A DNA stretch of 7,753 bases from Acidimicrobiales bacterium. Its GTDB lineage: Bacteria; Actinomycetota; Acidimicrobiia; Acidimicrobiales; Poriferisodaliceae. A program made the translations under genes and the position numbers. Shown piece after piece: positions 1-6,700 of the stretch. The stretch spans positions 1,589-9,341 of the forward strand of contig JAHDHM010000117.1 of NCBI GenBank assembly GCA_020631315.1. The letters run 5' to 3'. The notes beneath the pieces are model-generated. The model worked only from the letters and a program-made list of their open reading frames with translations. It did no database searches and was not told where the DNA came from. Numbering within the stretch: the stretch's first letter is position 1; each line of letters opens with the position of its first letter.

Positions 1-99
1 AACGACCGGCACGACCGGCAACGACCGCTTCACCATGTCGGTGGCGATCTCGGTCTCGACGGCAGGACCGTCGAGACGGGTGACGACGGCGTCGGTCAT
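1..99 (-). CDS. N-terminal fragment of an ATP synthase-associated protein, possibly AtpI-like (partial)
   Basis: Only the first 33 codons are inside the window; the gene runs off the left edge. The visible residues begin MTDAVVTRLDG and end in a Pro-Val rich stretch (LPVVPVV) that could lead into a first membrane helix. The ATG (99-97) overlaps the TGA of the atpZ-like gene (98-96) in an ATGA arrangement, a strong sign of a real, translationally coupled start. From its position between an AtpZ-like gene and the expected atpB, an ATP synthase subunit I-type small membrane protein is the likeliest identity, but this is inference from gene order. Nothing in the 33 residues is diagnostic. The Val-rich end is encoded by a short tandem of similar codons (CCGGTCGTG), giving a period of about ten bases at the window edge. 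Confidence 0.7.
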   Translation of the reverse strand, partial: MTDAVVTRLDGPAVETEIATDMVKRSLPVVPVV

Positions 100-488
100 C
101 GACGACCGTCCTCGAGCGTGACGCCGGTCGGCAGAAGGCCGTCGGCGATGGCCGGCCCAGCGACGGTCGACGGCGTGCGGGTGGACGCGGTGTTCGACTC
201 GGACCGGGAGTCGGTCGACGCTGCAGCTGACTGTCCGATGTCGCGGCGCTCGACGAGCTCGGCCTCGATCTGCTTCATCCGAGCGTCGTAGCGGTACCAC
301 CACAACACGGTCGAACCCACGACGGCCCAGGCTCCGAGCACGATCATGAAGATCGGCGTGGTGTCGAGCCACTGGTCGATCAGGTACCCGAACCCACCGA
401 AGATCGCCGGCGTCGCTGCGAACTCGAACGCGCGAGAGAGCGCATCACCGAAGCCGTTGTTCAGATCGCGGCGAGCGGAGAGATCCAT
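96..488 (-). CDS. atpZ: AtpZ/AtpI-family F0F1 ATP synthase accessory membrane protein
   Basis: A 130-residue protein with two predicted membrane helices: about residues 22-40 (containing the glycine-rich GGFGYLIDQW typical of AtpZ) and 45-65 (IFMIVLGAWAVVGSTVLWW), followed by a charged cytoplasmic segment (DARMKQIEAELVERR). AtpZ/AtpI proteins help assemble the c-ring or carry Mg2+/Ca2+ for the F0F1 ATP synthase. The tail after about residue 82 is Ser/Thr/Ala-rich, low in complexity and longer than usual for the family. The start is uncertain. I chose ATG 488 (MDLSARRDLNNG), which matches family N-termini best. ATG 500 and an in-frame GTG at 587 are alternatives; the GTG would add 33 Arg-rich residues that do not look like family sequence. 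None has a clear Shine-Dalgarno sequence. It lies downstream of wecA-like 677-1792 and is coupled by ATGA overlap to the next gene. Confidence 0.85.
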   Translation of the reverse strand: MDLSARRDLNNGFGDALSRAFEFAATPAIFGGFGYLIDQWLDTTPIFMIVLGAWAVVGSTVLWWYRYDARMKQIEAELVERRDIGQSAAASTDSRSESNTASTRTPSTVAGPAIADGLLPTGVTLEDGRR

Positions 489-527
489 GCGCTGTTGCAT
501 CAGGGAAAGGTGGTCGGGGCTTCCGGG

Positions 528-539
528 CGTGACGTCACG
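528..539. promoter_or_regulatory. 12-bp perfect palindrome upstream of atpZ
   Basis: The 12 bases CGTGACGTCACG are their own reverse complement and sit 40 bp before the chosen atpZ start. A perfect 12-bp palindrome in a leader fits a dimeric regulator site. No regulator can be named from sequence, and in GC-rich DNA chance remains possible. If translation started at the GTG at 587, the palindrome would lie inside coding sequence. Confidence 0.35.
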
Positions 540-552
540 ACGACGTCTGCGG

Positions 553-576
553 AGCTTGTGAAACCGTGCACAAGCT
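553..576 (-). promoter_or_regulatory. Hairpin (8-bp stem, 8-nt loop) in the atpZ leader
   Basis: AGCTTGTG (553-560) pairs perfectly with CACAAGCT (569-576) across an 8-nt loop. The arms are less GC-rich than their surroundings. No U-tract follows on the minus strand, so it does not look like an intrinsic terminator. It would lie in the 5' leader of atpZ if transcription starts near the TATAGT box at 602-607. Confidence 0.4.
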
Positions 577-580
577 ACGC

Positions 581-598
581 CACGCACCCACGTGCGTG
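581..598. promoter_or_regulatory. Inverted repeat (7-bp arms, 4-nt spacer) at the presumed atpZ start of transcription
   Basis: CACGCAC (581-587) and GTGCGTG (592-598) are exact reverse complements separated by CCAC. The repeat lies immediately downstream, in minus-strand sense, of the TATAGT box, so it would cover the transcription start, a typical position for a repressor operator. An RNA hairpin is the alternative reading. Confidence 0.35.
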
Positions 599-601
599 CA
601 A

Positions 602-607
602 ACTATA
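602..607 (-). promoter_or_regulatory. Candidate -10 box for the atpZ/ATP synthase operon
   Basis: Read on the minus strand this is TATAGT, five of six matches to TATAAT and the most AT-rich spot in the wecA-atpZ gap. No convincing -35 box lies 16-18 bp upstream (the best is TCCGCA at 624-629, three of six). It would place the start of transcription near 595 and give a leader of about 100 nt before the ATG at 488. Confidence is limited by the missing -35. Confidence 0.35.
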
Positions 608-676
608 CGGAGCGACGCCGCCGTGCGGACTCCCGGATCGGGACGTTCATCGGACGACGGGGCCGGGACACAACAG

Positions 677-1792
677 CTAGGCCGGATCGCGAGTCGGAGC
701 GCCGCGCAGCCCGCGCGAGAACATCGTGTAGAGCAACAGGCCCAGCGCGGCGACGGCGAAGGGAACGATGCCGTCGCCGTCACCGGTGATGGTCGGGTAC
801 AGCACGACGCCGGACAGCAGTGCCGTCCACCCCCACAGGATCAACACGCTGCGTCGATGGCCGTGGCCCAGACGCATCAGCCGATGATGCAGGTGGTTCT
901 TGTCGGCCTGGGTGACCGGCGCACCACTGCGGGCCCGGCGAACCGCGGCCCAGACCGAGTCGAACAGGGGCACGCCGAGCACCACCAGCGGGATCACCAT
1001 CGGTGCGAAGAAGAAGAACACCTGACCGGAGAACTGATCGACCACGCGACCACTGACCGACATCGTCGAAGAGGCCATCAACAGCCCCAGCAACAACGCG
1101 CCACTGTCGCCCATGAAGATCCGCGCCGGATGGAAGTTGTGCGGGAGGAAGCCGAGGCAGCAACCGAACGCGACGAGTGCGATCAGCGGACCGCCGTTGG
1201 CCTGGCTGATCAGTCCCGCGTCGAGCAGTTCCTGGCTGTACAGGTAGAACGCGCCTGCGGCGATGGCCACGATGCCGGCGGCGAGACCGTCGAGACCGTC
1301 GATCACGTTGATGGCGTTCGCCATCACCACCACCCAGACCACGGTGATCAACGGGATGATGTCGGGGGACAGACCCCACAGTCCGCCGAAGGGCACGCGG
1401 ACGAAGAACAGCGTCACGCCGAGGAGGTAGAGCGCACTGGCTGCCAACACCTGGCCCGCCAACTTCGCCGGTGCCGACACCGGCCGAAGATCATCGATCG
1501 CCCCGACGAGGTAGATCACGGTCGCCCCGACGATGACGCCGAGGGGTTCGGACGAGCGCGTGAAGACCTGTTCGAAGCTCTCGAGACGCGACGCCACGGC
1601 GAACGCCGCCAGGAAGGCGAGGAACATCGCCGTCCCGCCGAGCGTCGCCGTCGGCCGCTCGTGCACACGGCGCTCGTCGGGCGCGACGACGGCACCGACC
1701 TTGAACGCGACGAAACGCACCAACGGTGTCAGCACCGCCGTTCCGGTGGTCGCCGTCGCCAGGACGATGAGCGTGTCGGAGACCGAGCTCAT
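677..1792 (-). CDS. wecA: WecA/TagO-like undecaprenyl-phosphate GlcNAc-1-phosphate transferase (MraY family)
   Basis: A 371-residue polytopic membrane protein, normal length for the family, which moves a sugar-1-phosphate (usually GlcNAc-1-P) from a UDP-sugar to undecaprenyl phosphate on the cytoplasmic face, the first step of lipid-linked cell-wall polysaccharide synthesis. Visible motifs in order: [16 protein letters not shown] (38-53), Mg2+-binding DD pair D100-D101 in [19 protein letters not shown] (159-171) with the family's Asn and Asp residues, [20 protein letters not shown] (215-234), and the HLHHRL histidine motif (300-305). The IDGLDG variant points to WecA/TagO rather than MraY, which usually has TDGLDG. 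About ten hydrophobic helices are evident. ATG 1792 is the natural start, with only a weak Shine-Dalgarno. A weak promoter candidate lies about 36 bp upstream. In mycobacteria the homologue (Rv1302) also precedes ATP synthase genes, which supports both identities. The exact sugar is inferred. Confidence 0.93.
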   Translation of the reverse strand: MSSVSDTLIVLATATTGTAVLTPLVRFVAFKVGAVVAPDERRVHERPTATLGGTAMFLAFLAAFAVASRLESFEQVFTRSSEPLGVIVGATVIYLVGAIDDLRPVSAPAKLAGQVLAASALYLLGVTLFFVRVPFGGLWGLSPDIIPLITVVWVVVMANAINVIDGLDGLAAGIVAIAAGAFYLYSQELLDAGLISQANGGPLIALVAFGCCLGFLPHNFHPARIFMGDSGALLLGLLMASSTMSVSGRVVDQFSGQVFFFFAPMVIPLVVLGVPLFDSVWAAVRRARSGAPVTQADKNHLHHRLMRLGHGHRRSVLILWGWTALLSGVVLYPTITGDGDGIVPFAVAALGLLLYTMFSRGLRGAPTRDPA

Positions 1793-1827
1793 CGTCGCCG
1801 TCCGGCGCAGCGTGGTGCCACGGCGTC

Positions 1828-1856
1828 ATTCTCGCCGTCGAACCCGGCGAGCACAA
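1828..1856 (-). promoter_or_regulatory. Weak promoter candidate for the wecA-like gene
   Basis: On the minus strand TTGTGC (1856-1851; three of six matches to the -35 consensus) and GAGAAT (1833-1828; four of six to the -10 consensus) are separated by exactly 17 bp. Transcription would start near 1821, about 30 nt before ATG 1792. The match is modest. Its main support is the ideal spacing, and that the spacer contains an inverted repeat (1831-1851). Confidence 0.3.
1831..1851. promoter_or_regulatory. Inverted repeat (7-bp arms, 7-nt spacer) between wecA and the acyltransferase gene
   Basis: CTCGCCG (1831-1837) and CGGCGAG (1845-1851) are perfect reverse complements. The repeat lies in the 140-bp divergent intergenic region and fills the spacer of the candidate wecA promoter. 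It could be an operator for one or both divergent genes, or a leader hairpin. GC-rich arms of this length can arise by chance. Confidence 0.35.
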
Positions 1857-1932
1857 CGAATGTGGCGATCAGGCGACGCACGAGGCGTGCGCCGGTACGG
1901 TGAGTCGTCGGATCGGACCGTCGAGGAACAGC

Positions 1933-2472
1933 ATGGGCATTCGCGAACGGCTGCACGAATACCGCGGCGCCGCCACGGCGCGAGCCGGCATTCGAGGAGC
2001 GGAGACCGGCGACGGAGTCCGGCTCTGGGGCCGCTGCGAGGTCACCGGCGCCGTGTCGATCGGCTCCCGTGCCCGGCTCATCGGCCAACCGGGCTCGATC
2101 CGTCTGCTCGCCGGCCCGCACGGTCGCATCGAGATCGGCGACGAGACCTTCCTGAACCACGGCGTCGCCGTGTCGGCGACAGAACGTGTCGTGATCGGAG
2201 CGCGCTGTCAGATCGCACCCGACGTGATGATCATGGACGACGACCACCATCACGTCGCCCTCGACCGACGGCTCGAGGCGCCACCTGCGGCGGCGATCAC
2301 GATCGGCGACGACGTCTGGATCGCCGCACGGGCGATCGTGTTGAAGGGCGTCGAGATCGGTGCCGGTTCCGTCGTCGCCGCGAACAGCGTGGTGGTCAAG
2401 TCGGTTCCGCCCATGAGCATCGTCGGCGGTGTGCCGGCGAAGGTGATCGGCGAGGTGCCGGCCACGTCCTGA
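1933..2472 (+). CDS. Left-handed beta-helix (hexapeptide-repeat) O-acyltransferase, LacA/WbbJ-like
   Basis: A 179-residue protein of the acyl- or acetyl-CoA-dependent transferase family, which usually O-acetylates sugars of surface polysaccharides and works as a trimer in the cytosol. Imperfect hexapeptide turns run from about residue 36 ([15 protein letters not shown]) to 160, notably [13 protein letters not shown] and [15 protein letters not shown] (122-136) followed by [22 protein letters not shown] (101-107) is the loop carrying the probable catalytic His, and the end [13 protein letters not shown] (151-163) is the classic C-terminal signature. ATG 1933 was chosen because GAGGA lies five bases before it; the in-frame GTG at 1900 has no such site. 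It is divergent from wecA-like 677-1792 and convergent with the methyltransferase gene, with only 25 bp between stop codons. Substrate unknown; a glycan or sugar precursor is inferred from the neighbours. Confidence 0.9.
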   Translation: MGIRERLHEYRGAATARAGIRGAETGDGVRLWGRCEVTGAVSIGSRARLIGQPGSIRLLAGPHGRIEIGDETFLNHGVAVSATERVVIGARCQIAPDVMIMDDDHHHVALDRRLEAPPAAAITIGDDVWIAARAIVLKGVEIGAGSVVAANSVVVKSVPPMSIVGGVPAKVIGEVPATS

Positions 2473-2497
2473 GCCTCGCCGGGACGGCGGCGGGTCG

Positions 2498-3646
2498 TCA
2501 CATCGAGACGACGTCGGCCTCGAGACCCAGCGATGCGACCTGCGCGGCGATCTCGTCGCGGTACAGCGGGTTCATCACGATGACGCTACGCACCCCGAGA
2601 TCGACGAGATCGTCCGGGCCCACGACCGGTTGACCGGTGCCCGGAACGAACTTGCCGTGCTTGCGGGGGTTGATGTCGACCGCAGCCACGATGTCGCGAG
2701 CCGAACGAACGGCGTTGAGGAACTGCACGCCCTTGGAGCCCGACCCCCAGATCACGGTCGGCCCTGCAGCCACCATGTCGGCGGTGCGCTGCTCCCACTC
2801 CCCCATACGGGCGTTCGCCACGTCGGAGAAGCGCTCAGCGAGGGTGACGAGCTCGGTGAGGTCCGGGCCGGCGTCGGTGCCCTCTCCCGGACGGGCATCG
2901 ATCCACAGGTACTGGTCGCCGAACGAGCGTCCAGCCGTGATCACGTCGTAGCCGGCTCGTTCGTGCAGATGCCGCAGGGTCGGCTCGGCGAAGTAGGAGA
3001 CGTGCTCGTAGATGAGATCCCAGATCGCGACCTCCTCGAGCATGTAGGTGGCGTCCGGCACCTCGTGGTACACGACCGGTGACGCGCCCTCGACCAGTGA
3101 ACCCCGGATGTCGCTGACGAGCGCACCCGGCGCGGTCAGGTGTTCGAGGACGTGTCGGGAGCACACGAGCTTGGCGTCGACCGAACGGGTCGTCGGGTAC
3201 GGCGCGACCTCGATGGAGATCCGGTCATGGTCGGGAGCGCGTTGGGGATCGTGGCTCGGGTCGTAACCGACGCCGACGTTGTCGCCACGTTCGCAGACCA
3301 TCGACAAGAAGTCGCCCGAACCGGGCCCGATCTCGATGACCTGGCCGCCGCGGATGTCGTAGGTCGACACGAGGCGGTCGGCGAGCTCCTCCGCGTAGGC
3401 CTGGAAGGCCGGCGAGAAGTGGAGGCTGTTCTCGTACTCGGGCGAGTACGCGAGCAGCGCCTCGTCGAAGGACGCGTTGTAGAGCAGGCCGCAGTCGTCA
3501 CACATCACGAGGTCGATGTCGCCCCGAGGAGCGGCGGCCGCGTCCTCAGCCGTGTCGTACAGGACGTTGCAGAAGCCGGGGACGTCCGAGACGGTCATGA
3601 CGGCGCGCCGAGCGCCGGAACCGCAGACCGGGCAGTTGCTGATCAT
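2498..3646 (-). CDS. Class I SAM-dependent methyltransferase, NovU/TylC3-type sugar C-methyltransferase architecture
   Basis: A 382-residue protein with the three-part layout of sugar C-methyltransferases. First is an N-terminal zinc-binding part (CPVC at 5-8 and CDDCG at 49-53). Next is a Rossmann SAM-binding domain with motif I VIEIGPGSGDFL (103-114) and HVLEHL (165-170). Last is a C-terminal domain with WGSGSKGVQFLNA (300-312) and VDINPRKHGKFVPGT (323-337), the usual Methyltransf_14-type signatures. YEHVSYF (213-219) carries a Glu-His pair resembling the catalytic base region of TcaB9-type enzymes (from memory). Known relatives methylate carbon 3 or 5 of TDP-4-keto-deoxysugars; the substrate here is unknown. 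ATG 3646 has a good AGGAGA Shine-Dalgarno; longer in-frame starts would put this site inside the gene. It lies just downstream of a strong terminator hairpin (3678-3709) after the secreted-protein gene and converges on the acyltransferase gene. Confidence 0.9.
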   Translation of the reverse strand: MISNCPVCGSGARRAVMTVSDVPGFCNVLYDTAEDAAAAPRGDIDLVMCDDCGLLYNASFDEALLAYSPEYENSLHFSPAFQAYAEELADRLVSTYDIRGGQVIEIGPGSGDFLSMVCERGDNVGVGYDPSHDPQRAPDHDRISIEVAPYPTTRSVDAKLVCSRHVLEHLTAPGALVSDIRGSLVEGASPVVYHEVPDATYMLEEVAIWDLIYEHVSYFAEPTLRHLHERAGYDVITAGRSFGDQYLWIDARPGEGTDAGPDLTELVTLAERFSDVANARMGEWEQRTADMVAAGPTVIWGSGSKGVQFLNAVRSARDIVAAVDINPRKHGKFVPGTGQPVVGPDDLVDLGVRSVIVMNPLYRDEIAAQVASLGLEADVVSM

Positions 3647-3667
3647 CGAGTGTCTCCTGAAGGGGAT

Positions 3668-3709
3668 GAAAACCACAGGTGGCATCCGGCCAGTCGGCCG
3701 GATGCCACC
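3668..3709 (-). terminator. Rho-independent terminator of the secreted-protein gene
   Basis: GGTGGCATCCGGCC (3678-3691) and GGCCGGATGCCACC (3696-3709) form a perfect 14-bp stem with a 4-nt loop. On the minus strand the stem is followed within a few bases by TTTT (3672-3669). It begins 30 bp after the stop codon at 3740. The plus-strand side has no T-run, so it acts in the minus direction. Only 31 bp separate the stem from the methyltransferase ATG, leaving almost no room for a separate promoter. Confidence 0.85.
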
Positions 3710-3739
3710 CGAGTCAAGACTCGTGCCCGAGGGAGTCCG

Positions 3740-6700
3740 TCAGCCGGACAGGCCCACAACCTCGCCGAGCGTCGGGTCGGAGCCCTTGAACTCGGCATCG
3801 CCGAAGGCGAAGACGCCGCCGTCACGAGCGACGAGCCAGTAGCCGTTGCCGGTCTTGGTCGCCACGATGCCGACGATCGGCTCGTCGAGGGTCGTGCCAG
3901 CGGGCAGCACGCCCGGGATCGAGCCGTAGAAGGCCGCATCACCGAAGGCGAAGATGCCGCCGTCGGAGGCGACGAGCCAATAGCCGTTACCGGACGGGGT
4001 CACCGCCATACCGACGACCGGAGCGGCCAGCTGATCGAACGGGATCAGCTCGGGCACCGAACCGAGGAACGGAGCGTCCGGACCGAAGGTGAAGATGCCG
4101 CCGTCGAGCGCCACGAACCAGTAGCCCTGGCCGGTGGCGTGGTTGGCCATCGACACGATCGGCTGGTCCAGGGCGATGTCGCCGGTGGAGCCGTAGAACA
4201 CGGCGTCACCGAGAGCGAAGACGCCGCCGTCGCTGCCGAGCAGGTAGACGCCGCCGCCCGTCGAGGTCGCCGCCATGTCCACGATCGGGAACGTCGGGAC
4301 CACCGCGAAGTCGGCGAGATCGGCGAAGTCAGCGGCCGCACCGAACGGTGTCACGACACCGTTCTCCTGCGTCAGCCAGTAGCCGGTCGACGTCGGGTTG
4401 GCAGCGATGCCCGAGACCGCCGAGGTCAGGGCGCTACCCGAGAGATCGCCGAGATGGTCGAGACCGAAGTTGGCCACTCGACCCGAGCCGTTGGCCAACC
4501 AGTAACCGCCGCCGGCAACCGTGACGGTGACGTCGTCGGTGCGCACTTCCTGACCGTCGTTCGCGGTGAGCAACAAGCGGTAGGTGCCTGCCACGGTGAA
4601 GGTCGCCGTGGTGGCCGCCGCCGTGGCGTCGGCGAAGTTCACGGTGCCCGGGCCGTCGACCTGGCTCCACATGATGTCGAGCGTGCCGGTCGCTCCGTCG
4701 TCGACGACGGAGCCGCTGAGCGTCGCCGTGTCACCGACGTCGATGCCGAGGTCGGCACCGGCGTTGACCGTCGGCGCGTCGTTCACGGTGTAGGTGGCGA
4801 GCACGACATTGCTCGGGTCCTTGCCGGCTTCATAGGAGATGAAGCGCATGTCGGCCGAGACCGGAACACCACTCGTGTAGACGGGCGACAACGGTGTCGG
4901 CGTCGAACCGTCGGTCGTGTAGTGGATGGTCGCTCCCGCAGCAGCGGCAGCGGTCACCGAGGTGCTCTGACCGACCGTCGAGCCCGAGACAGGGTCGAGG
5001 ACCGGATCGGCGGTCTGGTCGGCGCCGACCGACGGGCTCAGCGGTGTGACGATCACGTCGCCGAACGTGGCGGTCGCCTCGTGCGCGACGAGCGCCAGTG
5101 CGCCGGTTCCGGGGTCATTGGCGTCACCCGAACCGTCGTACTCGAGGGTCCATGCGCCGGGCTCCGCCGAACCCTGCTGCCAGACCTTGAGGCGATAGGT
5201 GGACCCGTCTGCCTGGGCGCGGAGCAGGTACGTGGTGTCGAAGGCCAGTGCGAACGCCGAGTTCGCAGGGATCGTCACAGCGGGGTCGGCCCCCGTACCG
5301 ATGCCATCGCTGTCGACCACGTCGACGATCTCGAGTCGGCCCGAACCCGGATCGTTGGTGGCGACACCGAACGGGGCGGCCCACCAGGCGATCGCGCCGA
5401 GCGGCGTCGGGTTCACACCGTCGGGCCAGAAGCCGACCTGCGGCTGCTTGCCCGCCTGCACCGTGTCGTTGTGACCGTTCCAGCGCAGGAACACGCCGAT
5501 GCCGGCACCGAAGCTCTCGGGGTCGTCCTTGTCGGCCTTGAGCGAGGACACGGTGAAGGGCACCAGCACCTCGTAGTCGGCCCAGTCGGTGTCGCCGATG
5601 GCCACGATCCGGTCGTAGCCGGGCTGCACCACCTGGAGAACGTCACCGCTCGGCGTCCACAGACCATCGACCGGCGAGGTGATGGACCCGATGCTCGCAA
5701 CACCGGTCCAGTCGATGCCGACCGCAGCAGGGGCGTCGACACCCTCGACACGGATGATCGTCGCCGTCTTCGTGCTCTCCTGACCGTTGTTGTCCCGCGC
5801 CAGGATCTCGATGGTGTTCTCGCCGGCGTTGAGCGACGAGAGCAAGACGTCGACGGCGAAGTCACCGACGTTCTCGAGTCGGCGATTGGCGGGGTCTGGC
5901 CCGACCTCCATGGCGACGGCCGCGGCACCGTTGAGCGAGTAGCTCATGAAGTTGACGCCATCGGGGTCGGTGGCGTTGCCGAGCAGGTCGAACCAACGCT
6001 GTGCATCGCCGTTGCCGCCGACGGTCTGGGTGTCGCCGTACCAGAAGGTGATGACCGGCGCATCGTCGGTCGCGGGGGTGCTCTGGACCTCGTTGTCGGT
6101 GTCGACGTTGCCGTTCACGTCGGTCGACACCACCTGCAGGTTGTACGCCGTGTTCGCCGTGAGTCCGGTGAACTCGACCTCGTGGTTCAGGCCGTAGGTG
6201 GGTGAGTCCGTGGTCGACTGGACCGGCGTACCGCCGTTCAGCGACACGGTCGAGATCGTCGGCTCCGACGTGGTCCAGGTGATCTTGAAGGTCGTGGTGG
6301 TCTTCTCGACGTTCCGGGCACTGTTCACCGGATCCGTGGTGTCGATCGCGTCGGACACAGCGTTCGCCGGAATCGGCAGCACGCCGAAGTAGTCGACGAA
6401 GGCCACGTGGCCGGGGGTCGGCTCGCCGAAGCTCGGGAAGGAGGTACCGCCGAACGGGCCGATACGACCGACGTTCATCGGACGGTTGAACGTGCCGTGA
6501 TCGGTCCACGAGGCGGGATCCCGCTCGGTCGCCGTCTGGAGCGTCCAGTCACCGGTCGTGTCGTCGTAGATGACGCGGATGAACTTGGCGTGATCGGCCG
6601 TGGGAGCGATCGAGTCGATCAGCGGGGTGGCCGAGACGAGTGGCTCCGCGGCGAAGATGTGGATGTTCGTTCCGTCGGAGAAGGCGTCGAAGCGGATGAA

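Noticed and set aside
498..587. N-terminal extension of AtpZ from GTG 587
   Set aside because: The extra 33 residues are Arg-rich and unlike the family. They would make the inverted repeats and palindrome coding, and there is no Shine-Dalgarno before the GTG.
566..1903. Plus-strand open frame opposite wecA
   Set aside because: It is Arg/His/Gln-rich and low in complexity, while all MraY-family motifs are on the minus strand.
2477..2489. Small stem CGCCG/CGGCG between the convergent genes as a terminator
   Set aside because: A five-bp stem with a 3-nt loop and no T-run on either side is not a credible intrinsic terminator.
3140..6205. Very long plus-strand open frame opposite the methyltransferase and secreted-protein genes
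   Set aside because: The translation is rich in Arg, Val, Gly, Asp and His without any family motif, and the opposite strand carries clear signal peptide and domain signatures. GC-rich codon bias commonly leaves such antisense frames open.
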